Assembly (NCBI GenBank): GCA_025267735.1
Contig: CM046307.1
Location: 39,224,034 to 39,288,033 of the forward strand
Length of the DNA stretch: 64,000 nt
Source: Mactra quadrangularis
Taxonomy: Eukaryota; Mollusca; Bivalvia; Venerida; Mactridae
Direction of reading: 5' to 3'
Numbering within the stretch: position 1 is the first letter of the stretch; each line of letters starts with the position of its first letter. Under the pieces are notes generated by a model, which was not told the origin of the DNA, did no database searches, and worked only from the letters and a program-made list of their open reading frames with translations. Position numbers and translations under genes: made by a program. Below, piece after piece: positions 38,288 through 50,778 of the stretch.

Positions 38288-39457
38288 ATTAATTTTGAGA
38301 CTGGAAATGTTTAAGAACCTCAAGTGGCCGCTGGGCAATAGTGTTAAATCCGCATCCAAAATATATACATGTATATATTTAAATATGAAAGCATCTTCTT
38401 TGGCCATGAGCAATCATAGTGGCAAAATCAATAACAAATATTTGCATCCATACTGAATCAAATTTAATTAATGTACTTTCACTCATTATGAAAGTGCACT
38501 ATTACATAAATCATAAAGAACTCATTGAAAGCTATTTTTAGTAACACACAACTGTTGTATTCAAATTTAAGATAAAAATATATAGGTAATTATTATTCTA
38601 AGATTTATTAAAACAATACAATTAAACCACTCATACAATGAAGAATATTTAAGATATTCAACAGCCAATCCCTCCAAGAAAGAGGAAATTTAAACAAATA
38701 AAATTGAAGGGAAGTAATAAAAATTGTACTGCTAAAGAAATGCATTACAACTAATGCAGTAATAACATTAACATGGCATGTGCATTATTAATTTGGTTAT
38801 TAATTATGATTGCTTGTGACAGGAAATTACTTCATGCATGGTGAGGGTTACATAATTGTCCTTCATTTAAGTAAAGTTTTCATTCATAAAAGTCATGGAT
38901 ACAACACGCCTATGAGTTACAGTATGAGACATTGTCATTAAACAGTGCTCATAATATTTCAACCAAAGAAAGTAAACAAACATCCAACTATAAAATCTTC
39001 TGACATGTTAAGCTATCCTTGACCTGAAGTTTAGCTGTAATCAATCAAGCCACTGAGACCAGACAATTAAAGCAATGTGTATGAAAGTATGCATATTAAA
39101 CAGAACATATACATAAATAGAACATATAAATTTCGTCCCATTACTGCAAAAAGGTACCATCATATAATAAGATTTAAGAACTCCATGGTAACTTGTTGCA
39201 TTAAGGGGAAAAATTATAATTAACAATGTAAACATCTCCTAATTACTGGACAGATCATGTTTTACAGGTGATACATTTATCTTGTCAACAACAAAGTTGT
39301 TTCAGTTTTCATCCAGCCAAGCCTGCAGTTTGCTTACACTATTAGCTGTCAACACAAAACTCAACAGTTTATTAATGGGCTGTACTAGTCTTGTGAAGAT
39401 CAAAATTTTACAGGACCAAAACAAGTCTCAAAGGACCTGAAAGACATTTTAGACCTT

Positions 39458-39583
39458 GGTCGATAGCGCGGTCAGTAGCGTGCCTGGATTTGGAATCTTG
39501 TGTCCAGAAGGGGGTATGGTTTGAATCCCACCGGGGGAGGTTATACCCTTCCATGAAAATTTGACAATAATGTCATTTTTCTT
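39458..39583 (+). mobile_element. SINE family B head, copy 4 (3' part missing)
   Basis: GGTCGATAGCGCGGTCAGTA, B box GGTTTGAATCCCACC and GTTATACCCTTCCATG are present. Similarity stops after AATGTCATTTTTCTT. Loss of the 3' end suggests later deletion. Confidence 0.85.
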
Positions 39584-39972
39584 CAGGGTGAAGAACTGAT
39601 ATCAATTATCTGATTTTTCTTGGAATGGTTAAACCTGCTGTGGCCCTTATTTGAACCTGGGACCTCGTCATTCAATTCCTAGTGCCTAACTTTATAGTTG
39701 TATTTCTTATAACAATACATGTATATTTACATAATGAACATGCTCATAAACCTTTTCAAGTGTGGCAAAGAAATTTACAAAACAACATAATATTTTTTCT
39801 GATCTAATCATAATGCAATGCAAGGGGCTTGCACATAAAATATTTTTTGAATTTGAATAAAAGGAAGCAAAGTTATGCCCAGACAAACTAAAGAGACACA
39901 GTTGTCTCTGCAAGTCTCATTTAGATCTATCTATAAATGCTCCCTGTAATACTTTTAATGTACCAATGAGTG

Positions 39973-40597
39973 CAGGGTTAATACAGAATTTTAGGGACAA
40001 AATTCAAGCACATTTTAAGAACTTTTCAGTAACTAAAACGCCAAATTCAAGAACAGTATGTTTTTACAGACTGACTTGTTCAGCTGGCAATTTCTTTTAA
40101 TGTGTTGCATATTCTACAATGAGCCTGTAGGTTAGAGGCCGCATCTTCCAACCCAGTGGTACTTGCTAGACCAAAACATTTTATAGACACATGTATTTGC
40201 CCGCATTTTTAGTTGTCCATTATACGTCAACCAGAAGTCAAAACAAAACTGTGGCACATAAACTGCTATAGTTTTGTTTTTTAAATAGAGCATTGATTTG
40301 TTTGTTTGTTTGTTTGTGTTTTACGGCGCACCAACACAGAAAGGTCATATCGCGCCGACAGCTATTAATGATACTAATAATTTAAACTATATAAATGATG
40401 TAAAACAAATAGAGCATTGAAATTAGAATATAATCTGAATATCATTAATGCACTATTGGACTGAAAATAAGCACTTTTCAAGCATTTTTCAAGGTTGCAA
40501 ATGAAAACAAGCATTTTCAAGCATTTAAAGTTTTTTATAAGCATTTTAAATGTAGATCTTTAATTTCAAGCACTTTTCAAGGTCTGTATGAACCCTG
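39973..40597. mobile_element. hAT-like element with SINE insertion
   Basis: CAGGGTTAATACAG at the left and CTGTATGAACCCTG at the right are inverted termini with one mismatch. AATTCAAGCACATTTT and TTCAAGCACTTTTCAAGG lie just inside. Without the SINE-C insertion the element is about 500 bp. No target duplication was confirmed. Confidence 0.55.
40297..40406 (-). mobile_element. 5'-truncated SINE, family C
   Basis: A 110-bp insertion with a TTTG-repeat tail, then GTTTTACGGCGCACCAACAC and AGGTCATATCGCGCCGAC. A perfect 14-bp target duplication AAATAGAGCATTGA (40,283-40,296 and 40,407-40,420) defines it. Confidence 0.92.
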
Positions 40598-41333
40598 GAG
40601 TAAGGAAAGTTTTTTTTTATTTTTTATTACCATACAGAAAAGGAAAGTATGATTATAATAAATGTCAACTGACAGTTATATATTATGGCTGCCATTAAGA
40701 AACAGAACATTTAAGTTATGAAACAGTTTTCATACTGACTGTCACAATATTCAAGGTTAACATTAGAAGGAAATAGACTGTCAGAGATGAAGATTTAAGT
40801 CTAAATAACAAATATCATACCTAGATTTTAGATCTTAATGTACTAGAAATATACACAAGTGACCTAGAGACTGAGAAACATTTATATATTGTTAAAAACA
40901 AAATACAATACAAAATTTTAATTAAGAAAATCAAGGCCACCAGCGCAAAATACAACAATACAAAATTGTGTGGTTATGTTGATTTTTAGCAATAAAATAA
41001 GACATTATCTAGAACTACTCAACATATTTAATTATCTTTACGAAAAGCAGTTTCTGACAACACACTTGCACTAAACTGGTATAAGCTTACACTACAATGA
41101 TTTCTAACTGACAATAAAAAGCTTTGTCTGACAACACACTGTATTCAATAGTTTTTTCACACTGGTATGAAAAAAAATCTGATTACACACTGACAGATAA
41201 TAATCAACCTATTGCCAGATCTGACATACATGTAAGACTGAGGGTCAACTGGTTATAAACGGGCAAGATTTTGTCTAAAAGGGATGTATGACTTAATAAC
41301 ACACTGACAATAGTCTAACACTAGTTAGAGATT

Positions 41334-41410
41334 TAGGATTCGAACCCGTACCCCTTTTGGGACACTAGATTCGAAATCCAGGCGCATTACTAACTGCCCT
41401 ACAGACCTGG
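41334..41410 (-). mobile_element. SINE family B head only, copy 5
   Basis: The minus strand reads a tRNA-like head with GGCAGTTAGTAATGCG and B box GGGTTCGAATCC, but no body or tail. It could be mistaken for a tRNA gene, but its best match is the family B head and stem pairing is poor. Confidence 0.75.
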
Positions 41411-41875
41411 GTTTTATTGAATAAGGACAATGGTAGAGGACTGACTGACAACTCATATTCTTAGAGTCACAGGACTTACATTGATTTCGATGACCTTTGT
41501 CTGTGGTCAACTAGCTGAACTCAAAGACTGTACATGAGTCTAATATAGGCATGAGGATTTTCTCTCTATAATTAAAGTGACCCTATCTATATATTAATAA
41601 GGAACACATTATTGTATGACTGTTGTAGTTCACCCCCATATTACAAAATTATCAGTCAAATCATAATTTTTCAACCTTTTCCAAATAACATACAAGAGCA
41701 AATTAACATCCTCTAGACAAAATGTAAAATGTTACTTTTTAAAGAAATAGTTCAAAACCAATTGCTCCCTGAATGTAAAAAGCCAATTATAAATAATACT
41801 ATTACAAATATGGAAATAAAAGAAACAGACAAAAAAAAGATCACTTTCCATATAAGCATCATAAAACAGCGAGTA

Positions 41876-41883
41876 TGACGTCA
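41876..41883. promoter_or_regulatory. Perfect CRE palindrome
   Basis: TGACGTCA within the large PDE4 intron, not inside a recognised repeat. Function unproven. Confidence 0.35.
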
Positions 41884-42341
41884 AACAAAAATACAATAAT
41901 CAGACAGAACAATTTTACGTCTGTTCTAAGTTATTATTTCATACTCAATAGTCCCATGCATGCAACACTAGAAGTTTCTATGACAGAGAAAACCTTAACA
42001 TTTTGTCATTGAATATGTGGGTCAGTAGGTGACATGAAGTTTCTCTGAATTTTGAATTCTTCTGTCTAGAAGACACCCTGACATTTAGAAAATACTCAGG
42101 GGAAATAAAACACAGCTACTTGTAATATGTACTAATTTCCTGAAACATTATTGCATGGGCTTAGTTAACAACAAATGGAAAAAATATTCCATTTGTTGAC
42201 AAAAAATATTACCAAATATCTTAATGTTTTCACATACTCAGATTCATTATGGTGATAAAGGCCATTAAAATTTTATAGTTTCAATAAACTAAATTAACAT
42301 GGAAACCTAGTAACCTTATTACAACAATACTATTGTATTAA

Positions 42342-42630
42342 TATTTATTTATTTATTTATTGGAGTTAACGCCGTATCAACACAATTTAGGTCATTTCAC
42401 GGCGCCCAGCACACCTAACCTAGCTTTCCTGGACCATTGTCTATAACCAGTACTCACCTACCCTTCCACAAGGCCGGAAACTTCTCCATATTATCTAATC
42501 AATGGAGGAAAATCGACATTATTGTCAAATTTTCATGGAAGGGTATAACCTCCCCGGGTGGGATTCGAACCCGCACCCCCTCGGGCACGAGTATCCAAAT
42601 CCCGGCGCGCTACCAACTGCGCTATCGACC
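42342..42630 (-). mobile_element. Full-length SINE, family B, copy 3 (reference copy)
   Basis: Complete 289-bp SINE. The head is GGTCGATAGCGCAGTTGGTA with B box GGTTCGAATCCCACC; the tail is TGTGTTGATACGGCGTTAAC followed by an AAAT-type end. A perfect 14-bp target duplication TACTATTGTATTAA (42,328-42,341 and 42,631-42,644) shows a fairly young insertion. Confidence 0.96.
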
Positions 42631-43789
42631 TACTATTGTATTAAAAGATCATTGAATAAATCAATGGGATAATGCAAAACTTAGACTAACAACTTGTAAA
42701 TAAAGTTTTAAAAGGTAGATTTGTTTTGTCCTGATCAACTACAGAATGCTTTAAAAGTTATTGCAAAAATGAAAACCAGTTAATGAATACTATTGCATTC
42801 TACTAGTATTCTTAGTCATAGAAATTTATTAGTTGCTATAATTTCAACATCAACATTTGGAGCATGCATGCTGAGCAGTTACAACACTGGACTCATAGTC
42901 ATTGGATAATCCAGCTCCTCACTGGTCAAATCCCATCCAAAACCTACCGCATAGTTTCCTTAAGCAAGAAATTTCATCCTAATAACTCAATAATGGGGAA
43001 CTCGAACGGGATAAATGTAAGTAAAGAACGTATCACAATCCAGCTAAAATATAGTAGTATTGTCAATGTTCAAAACATTTACATAGCAGTATTATATATT
43101 TGCTAATCTAAGGTTAAAGCTTATGTTAATTTGCATGCATTGATAAAAGTGTATGATATATTAATTTGATGCAATGATTTCACATTGTAGGGCATTTTTT
43201 CAGTATCTGGCAACTAGGACCTTATTTTTTATAGAAAATATGACGATATTTTAACACTATCTTTGATAGGGGAAAATGCAACTTCAAAGGTAAACTCCAA
43301 ATATGGGGAAAACTGCATGATTTCAAAGAAATTTCAGACCTGTGAGGAAGGCGGAATTTATCCCATGCTCCTAATGCATGATCCAGACGCTACCTTGTGA
43401 CCCATAACTACAGATAATTATCATTAGTAATTTAATAGAACATTTGGTATAATGGTTATTACAAATACTATAATATTCTCATAAAATAAATGGTATAAAA
43501 CAATGTATAAGTCATTAATTGATCATGTAAACCAGGTGATACCAATGGTCATCTTATGTTTTTCACATAAAAACAACCCTAATGTATGTATGTGACCAAA
43601 ATCTAGACTAATCAAAGCACTGTGAGTACATTGACATGAGGTGAAGAAAAAACTGTAAGGGTTCAGCAATTACACTAAACAGGTTGACTATATTAGGTTT
43701 TATTTGTTTTCTAGATATTATCATTTATCATAATCATTCATAGATATGTTACATTGTAGTCATCAATGCAATTATTGTTTTCAGTTGAT

Positions 43790-43975
43790 TTTTATGGCAT
43801 TAACAGTTCATATCACAATGAGGATTTTTTCTGCAAGAAATAAGTTTATCAGTCATTCGTAACTTACTGAACTAGCTTTCCTGGACTCTTTTTTACATTG
43901 CAGTTCTCGTCACTTTCAAAGAACCAACAAATTCTCCATATACTAAGGCAAATCAAGGCATGTATTAAATTTTGA
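43790..43975 (-). mobile_element. Decayed SINE family B copy
   Basis: GAACTAGCTTTCCTGGACTC, a GCAGTTCTCGTCAC block and ACAAATTCTCCATATACTAA align in order with the family B body. The head is not recognisable. Confidence 0.5.
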
Positions 43976-44049
43976 TATGATGACCTGCAACAACCAAGTG
44001 TCTAACCACTTTTCAAAGTTAATGGTATTAACCACAAGGCTATGCAATA

Positions 44050-45880
44050 TGGAAATTCCATGGATCTATTGTAAGCTGAGTGGTACTATCAAAGGGAAAT
44101 AACTCTTGTATATCAATAATTATGAAACTCATCCCATAAAACGTGACACACTCATACACAGTGGTCAATGGTCAAGATAATGTTTGTAATTGTTGTTGAC
44201 ATAACAAGACCATAGATTGATGTACAGAAAGACAACTTATAAAATTATGATTCAATACTATAAAGGCAAAAAAGATCCATAGAGCCAAAAAAAAAATGGA
44301 GTTACAATGTTATAATTCATAATTTTGTATTAATAAAGAATTCTGACATTTTTAAAAAATACATGTTGTATTTCTTCACATAAAACTTAAGTTTAAAAAG
44401 AAAATAAATCAATGATGAAATATTGATATTAAATTTGTTTTCATATTTTACACCGAGTGCCATAGAAATTGTAAAGTATGATACAAGGGAGACAAGTCAT
44501 TTTGATACAGCTACCTGTAATCAAGTGATCATGCCTTGTACCACCAGACCATATAATGACTGTCGTAAATTAACAACCTTGACCTAGATATGATTGTTAT
44601 ATCACCAATAACTGACCGGGACATTAACCTGACAGGTCACCTGACTGACCAACAAACACAATATAATATCAGCGTATCAATCAATAATGACATGCTAATG
44701 ACCAAAGTGAATATTATTTAACAGTGATATGATGGTCAAGTGTATGGTAAATATTCTGTATAGTCTGTTTTTTATCAACTGTCAAAGCTTGAATAATTTC
44801 ATGGTGACTGAATGCATTGTTTTTGTACTGGCAGCCTAATTGTTATTAAATATATCTTGACTAAAACATACCATTCGGCATAAGCAGCTTTACTCGATCA
44901 TAGTACACACTTTTGGAAACTCATGATTGTATCATTAAACGCATTCATCATGAAATTATTCATGATTTGACAGTTGAGAAAAAACGAACTATACAAACAT
45001 ATCTGTGAGACAAAGGGGATATCATTAACATCTCAATTAATTAATCAATTACTGTAAATTAATAACATGTTAATATACTGCACAGGCATGTTCCGGCGTA
45101 AACAAATTCAAGACATCATTTATGCATATTCTTTCAGTAGAGTGATTATTAATTATAATAAACTTTTCCAAACGTTGAAAAAATATCAGCAACATGACAG
45201 AAAAATGCTAAAATTTTGCTATTTTATTTAGCAGTAAGTCTATAATAAAATAAATATAAGTTCACATTGAACATTAGTATATAAATAAAGAAATAGCTTT
45301 AGACATATTTGTCTATGTTTTGCTATGGATCAAATGAAATATCGTCATGAGAAGTGAGTAGGCATTGTACACAAGTGTTGCACATGTGATTTATTACATG
45401 ATTTCAAATTGATGTCTATATGATATTCTATGACAAAACATAGACAAAATGTAATTCATCTCTTTAATAGAAGTATTAATATCAAAACAACCACAATATA
45501 GCTCTATTTACATCATAAATTAATTTCTCAATATCAATCTTGTATTAATAGCAACAAATTCTAAATAAATAGCAACAAATTCTATATATACTTAAGTTTG
45601 GAACCACATAAACAACAACAGTTACTATTTCAAAGTATGTAAACTTATATTTGATTTTATTTTGCTTTCTATAAATATATGACTGCTTTCCTTATTTAGA
45701 GAGCATACAATGTTACCATGAACTTAGCATTCAATTTTTATTAGATTATGAATATTAATCAAGCTATCATGTTTGTTATATTTTAAATACTCATCTAAAA
45801 TTACTTCACTTAATTGCCAGTGGGGTAGATTGAACCTTTTGAAAGCCATGCACGACTATTACTATAATAGTAATCAAAGC
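44050..45880. other. AT-rich intron, nothing recognised
   Basis: Neither exon-like nor repeat-like structure is supported. Confidence 0.5.
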
Positions 45881-46253
45881 ATTGGAGTGCTGGAGGAACG
45901 ATGTCCTGAACTTATTTTTTGATTGTTTATTACTATCGAATGATGTAATTAAGCTACGCATATAACATGCATTGTCAAAAACATCGTAGGCCCTTTTTAC
46001 TCCAACAAGTAATCATTGCTGTTGTCACGGGTTGAGTTGTCTACGGGTTGAGTTGTCCCGTCTCCATTGCAAGATTTGTATGTCCTGACAGTAACCTCCC
46101 TTTTCCTGAAGAGTTTCAAGAACGACAACACAAGCCAGCGTTGTATTACATTTAAATGAGATGTTAATGAGTTTCACGCTTGAACTACGCCTCTTTGTCT
46201 ATGTTGAAAATTGTTGAAGCGTGAAAAGAGTAATCTTATACTTTCTTGTTACC

Positions 46254-46285
46254 ATTGGAACGATGTTAAATAACATCGTTCCAAT
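46254..46285. repeat. Perfect 15-bp-arm palindrome
   Basis: ATTGGAACGATGTTA, a 2-bp AA centre, then TAACATCGTTCCAAT. The arms match perfectly. GGAACGATGT also occurs near 45,895, suggesting the palindrome grew from a local or dispersed repeat. Confidence 0.95.
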
Positions 46286-46778
46286 AATGTATTAAAATTA
46301 ATCATGTTTGTCTCAGTTTTCACATTTTGAAATGATCTTTATTTTAACAAGAATATTGAAAATGTCAAACAGCATGCATGTATCATTTATAATTTAGTTT
46401 ATAATTATATAGCTTGATTCAATTAGGGACCTTAGTCAGTTATTTCCTCTTGTATACTCTTCAAATAGTTGGTCCAATTAGTTGGATTACTCTTTTTACC
46501 CTTACTTTTCAAAATCAATTTGTAAAATTAAACTTAAATAACATTTTTGTATGAAATTCAAGCTAAGTATTTTTAGGGTATTAAAGAACTATTTCACCAC
46601 TTCTGTGAATATCTTTATTAACAAGAAAGATATTAGATGAAATAAATTGGGCAAGTGCATTAGAATACGGAGTACGCATATAGTACGCAACGAGACACCC
46701 ACTAATTTCGTAGACTGATTTTATACGCTGCCCTAGCACATACAGTTTCCTAGCAATAAACAATCATGTAAAACTTAC

Positions 46779-46912
46779 CAGCAGGTTGGGTTCGCTGCGT
46801 CGGTTGAGCAGAAGAAGACAGATGACCTAGATTTTGTTGTATCTGCTGCTGGGTTGTTAAGGGGCTACTACCCGTGTGATTCTGTTGGGGTCTAGGACCA
46901 CCAGTATGTGTT
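46779..46912 (-). CDS. PDE4: PDE4 exon: Q/S/T-rich linker between UCR1 and UCR2
   Basis: This 134-nt exon is bounded by TTTTCAG on its 5' side and GTAAGT on its 3' side. It enters in phase 2 and leaves in phase 1, exactly as the flanking PDE4 exons require. The peptide is a low-complexity linker rich in Gln, Ser, Thr and Pro, including TTQQQIQQN and SSSAQPTQ. It occupies the LR1 position between UCR1 and UCR2, which varies between PDE4 proteins. It has no catalytic residues and probably acts as a flexible tether. Recognition rests on position, splice sites and phase, not on sequence identity. A SINE ends only 33 nt upstream of the acceptor. Confidence 0.8.
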
Positions 46913-46945
46913 CTGAAAATAGAAATTATACATTCTCTATTTCAT

Positions 46946-47250
46946 GTTTTTTTTGTTGGGTTTAACGCCGTAGCAACACATTGTATAGGTCATATAACTG
47001 AAGTCAGTCAATCTACTCACTGTTCCTGGAAAAGCTAAATCTCTGGATTTAACTGTTAACCAACTACTAAGCCCATACTTCATTAGTGACTGACAACAGC
47101 CCTACATAATTAAAAATCATTGGTAGGAGGGAGAATGGCCGTAGAAATAATTTCATGACCAAGCTTCACGAAAGTATGCTCTGCGCGGGAATCGAACCTA
47201 CGACCCCTAAATCAGTTGACTTGCATGCTACCAACTGAGCTAGCCGGGCA
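46946..47250 (-). mobile_element. SINE family A, copy 5, beside a splice acceptor
   Basis: Full-length, with CTAGCTCAGTTGGTAGCATG, B box GGTTCGATTCCC and tail TGTGTTGCTACGGCGTTAAA. TATTTCAT occurs at 46,938-46,945 and 47,261-47,268, a likely target duplication with small changes. It lies in the gene's sense orientation, with only 33 nt of intron between its tail and the linker exon. Confidence 0.93.
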
Positions 47251-47324
47251 GCTTACTCTTTATTTCATAGAAATAACAATTGTACATAAGGAAGTTCTAC
47301 ACATTAAGCTGTTTAAACTTATTT

Positions 47325-47515
47325 TTTAATTGGTTTAACACTATGTCAACCCCAAATATGGTATATTTTTGGAGGGCCAGCTCACCTAACCTAGTTTACC
47401 TTGACCTTTGTCTATAGCAAGTATTCACATAACCTTCAACAAAGCATGTTATATCTGTACATACCTTATAAATGGAAGAAAATTAACATAAATGTCAAAA
47501 TTGTCAAACAGCCAG
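47325..47515 (-). mobile_element. Decayed SINE family B copy
   Basis: GGTTTAACACTATGTCAACC, CTCACCTAACCTAGTTTACC and AATGGAAGAAAATTAACATA align with the family B tail and body. The head is lost. Confidence 0.7.
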
Positions 47516-48359
47516 TCACAACAAATTTGAAATTGTACTGCATCTCTGATCTAGTGAGTTTTGTTCTCACTAAATATTGTAATAAAGTGTGATCTATTTC
47601 ATGTAGTGTAATAATGTTTTATGTGTTTTATAGAAATAGAGAGTAACTTAGTGTAATTTTTCTGACAAAGCTGCAATAATTTTTAATCAAAGGGAAACAA
47701 CTCTTATAGTCATTACAAAAAAGTGAACAGTGAGTAGTCCCCCTTGGATTATAAATGTAATTTCAGTGCAAATATGAGTTAATTTCATAGAAAATGAAAA
47801 CTTCTGTGATATTCTAATAAGAAACCATACATCTTCATGCATTTGTAAGGCATCAATAAATATATGAACATTTTATAATTTAATCAAATAATGGGCTCAG
47901 AAATTCCTAAACATTTGTTTCTGAGAGAAAATGTAAAATCTATAAGATATAGTTGAGTTGATGTTAGGAATATTTATACATAATATATCAAGGAGAGAAA
48001 TGTTGGACACATACAAGGAGAAAACAACCTAATATATAGCACCCTTAACATAACTATTAGATTTTACAAGAGGCTTAAATTGTGTATTTAAACAAAATGA
48101 AGTTTTCAGTTAGAACAGAATGCCAATTTGACCCTTTTAATCCACATTTCAAATCTAGTCAAATTTTTTCAAATTTGGATCCTTATTATGGAATCATTAA
48201 CAAAAAGCAAAAAAGATTTAGAAAAAAATAAGAAAAAGAAATACTGCATAAGGCCAACATATTAAGTCAAACAAATTGCTAACTTGGACAACAGTACTGT
48301 AGTCTGATGCCTGGGTATGATGTCTAGCCCTAGGAGGTAGAATTATTATAAGACAAGTA

Positions 48360-48560
48360 TATGAAATTATTGGGTGTGGGAATACCTGGTACAACTACTT
48401 TTTAGTTCAGGTAACCAATTATTTCTTTTGAGCAACCGAAAATCTACAAACTAGTTATAGCACTTTCAACTAAAATAACCTCTTCGGTCAACCACTTTTA
48501 TGTCCTAATTTCATAGACTGAGTGGCATTTCTTGTATTTTTCATTTTTTAACTTAATGTC
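48360..48560. repeat. Dispersed repeat R, copy 2
   Basis: TATTGGGTGTGGG, GTTCAGGTAACCAATTATTT, GAGCAACCGAAAATC, CGGTCAACCACTTTTATGTC and CATAGACTGAGTG correspond in order to copy 1 near 12.1 kb. Confidence 0.6.
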
Positions 48561-49732
48561 TAGTCTAAACCAGAGGTGAGCCTATCCCACTGACAGCATT
48601 GTCATACATTGTAGTGACTGGCAAAAATATAAGTCTCTTAAACTCCAGAGACTTGGAATATATTAAAAAAATGGTCTGCAACATCATCTCAACATGGGTG
48701 TGATATCTCCAGTACAATTTAGAGAAGATACCAATGAGTCTGGTGAATGTCACATGTTTGTAGTCCACAGTCTCCCTTTGGTCTCATACATGTCTCTATG
48801 GTAACAGAGAACTTTATAAACAACTTTCCAAGTGCACACACTGAACTTATGTAGCAGGATTAAGAGGACAGAATGCTGTTACCTAAGGTATCGCTCAAAT
48901 TCCAAACACATTTTACCACTTTTAGTAATTGAAATCTTAGCCTAGATTTTACTGATATCTACATGAAACAATAATGTTTGACATATTTCAGCAACTTTCC
49001 ATATAGAGTCAGCAGGCTTGTAATAAAAGTGACCTAAATGTAACTAATCTTCAAATTTAGCCAGTGTACCTTGGCAATGCTGGATTGGGGCAAAATGGCC
49101 AAACACTGCAATTTGTGCTTCTTTTTACTCTTCAATTTCTACTTCAGATAGTTGTGTTTCTCTAAAATCAAGTCAAATGAGCTCCAACTTTACAGAAACT
49201 AAAAAACATGACATCCTATATTGAGAGCTTTTTATCCGCTTTCAGAGACAGAATTTTTTTGGTTAAATGAGGGGGTTAAAATATGATTAAAACTGTTGTC
49301 GTCGTTTAATGGGTTAAAATCTCAAGGCTAAAAGCATCATTATCTGCTAAAACAAACTGATAGCCAAAAGGTGCAATATTGACAAACTCATCAATATGAG
49401 TTTAAATAGATATTCCGAACCTAAATGACCTAAACAATTAAGATAATGTACTTCATTTTTCTCAATTTACTGTTAAAAGTACACAATAAAATTCCAGAAG
49501 ATCATAAGAAATGTATATTGATTTTCTAGCTAACATTCTCAACAAGGCAGGAATGAATTTCCAGGCACTGAATAAATGACAACAACTCTATGCAATACAA
49601 AACATGCTGTAGGCAGATTGTAAGGACTAACATTAAAGTTGCTATACAAAGATATAAATGATCTAGTCATTGATAGACAAGATTTTATGTAAAACTCTAT
49701 GGATTCATTCCAACAACATTGAACAACTTTTG

Positions 49733-49939
49733 CCGTAGCATTACAGTGATTAGCATGTCTGACTTCCAATCCGGAGATCGCTGGTTCGAGTCCGGTCGCG
49801 GTAGGTCATACCCTATACATGAGTTGTCAGCCTCGTGGTAGGGCAAGTTAGTACTGATGATAGAAAAAGTGTCCGGGGAAACCAATCGTAGGAAGAGCTA
49901 GCCGTTGTATATATGACCTAAATATGTGTTGAAAACACG
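49733..49939 (+). mobile_element. tRNA-derived SINE, family D
   Basis: Head GTGATTAGCATGTCTGACTT with B box GGTTCGAGTCC. The body differs from A and B (GTGTCCGGGGAAACCAATCG). It ends ATATATGACCTAAATATGTG then TTG, the same 3' module as the other families. Minus-strand frames here are shadows. Confidence 0.85.
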
Positions 49940-50393
49940 ATTTGGGAGGAATCCCAGTGATTCTTAGGTAAGGATTCTGTCAGAATCTCTAAACATTTGC
50001 CATGTTTTGACTTGAATTAGATTTTATTATCAATTGTTTTGCCATTTGTGACTGCAAAATTGTATCCAAATTTCCTAACATTAAGAAGGAATCCCTGAAT
50101 AAATGACCAGGGATTCCATTGGGCTCCTGGTAAAATCAATAATTGTCAAATCCCGAATCCATAAATAGTCATTGGTGAAATTTCAAGTCATTTCAAAATC
50201 CTGATCTTCCCTGAATTTGATAGTTTCAAACACTTTGACAAATAGGAAGAGAACCCTTTCTTAGGTCCAAAAACTCCTGAGCTTTAGAACTAGTTCTGAA
50301 AACATTTGAAACCCAAAGCTGTGAATCTTTTCCAGTCCAAATCAGAAGTCAGAGACATGATTGGTTCAAATATTTCTCTCATCTGACGTCAAG

Positions 50394-50401
50394 GAGGATA
50401 A
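50394..50401. promoter_or_regulatory. Perfect CRE palindrome
   Basis: TGACGTCA in the first visible intron, about 150 bp from the nuclear-receptor half-site cluster. Confidence 0.35.
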
Positions 50402-50548
50402 TTTAGAGTTATGTTGTCAATCAATCAACTGACAAGATACACATAGACTCAGGTATTAGTAAAAATAAAACTTCCTAGTCAAGACTATACAAACAATAAT
50501 TGTCACCGAAATGAAGAAATAGTATTGGGTTCCTATAAATGCTGAATT

Positions 50549-50778
50549 TTGACCTATAGTATGACCTTGACCTATAGTATGACTTTTGACCTCTATAAGT
50601 ATAAATTGACCTTTGAAGAAAGAAATTTTCATGTTCTTCAGTAGCAAAACCTTGCTTCTTAAAAAACATTCTCCTTAGTCACTCAAACAGTACAATTCTC
50701 TTAAAATCTTGTGACCTATAAGTATGACCTTGGCCTAAATGTTGACCTTTGACCTTAGAATAAATTGACCATAGAAAA
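50549..50778. promoter_or_regulatory. Cluster of TGACCT half-sites with a perfect DR1
   Basis: About ten TGACC(T) half-sites occur within 230 bp. TGACCTTTGACC at 50,743-50,754 is a perfect DR1, the form bound by RXR/HNF4/COUP-type receptors, and one TGACCTTGACC pair lies near 50,560. The block is partly an old tandem duplication (shared AGCAAAACYT.., AAAAAACWAT.., CAATTCT), which may explain the repetition without any function. Confidence 0.35.

Noticed and set aside
41325..41510. Possible tRNA gene or small protein
   Set aside because: The tRNA-like part is a family B SINE head with poor stem pairing; the frame across it is incidental.
49697..49885. Minus-strand frame with GYDLPRPDSNQRSP
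   Set aside because: It is the antisense of the family D SINE head; such peptides arise from SINE B boxes and are common false genes.
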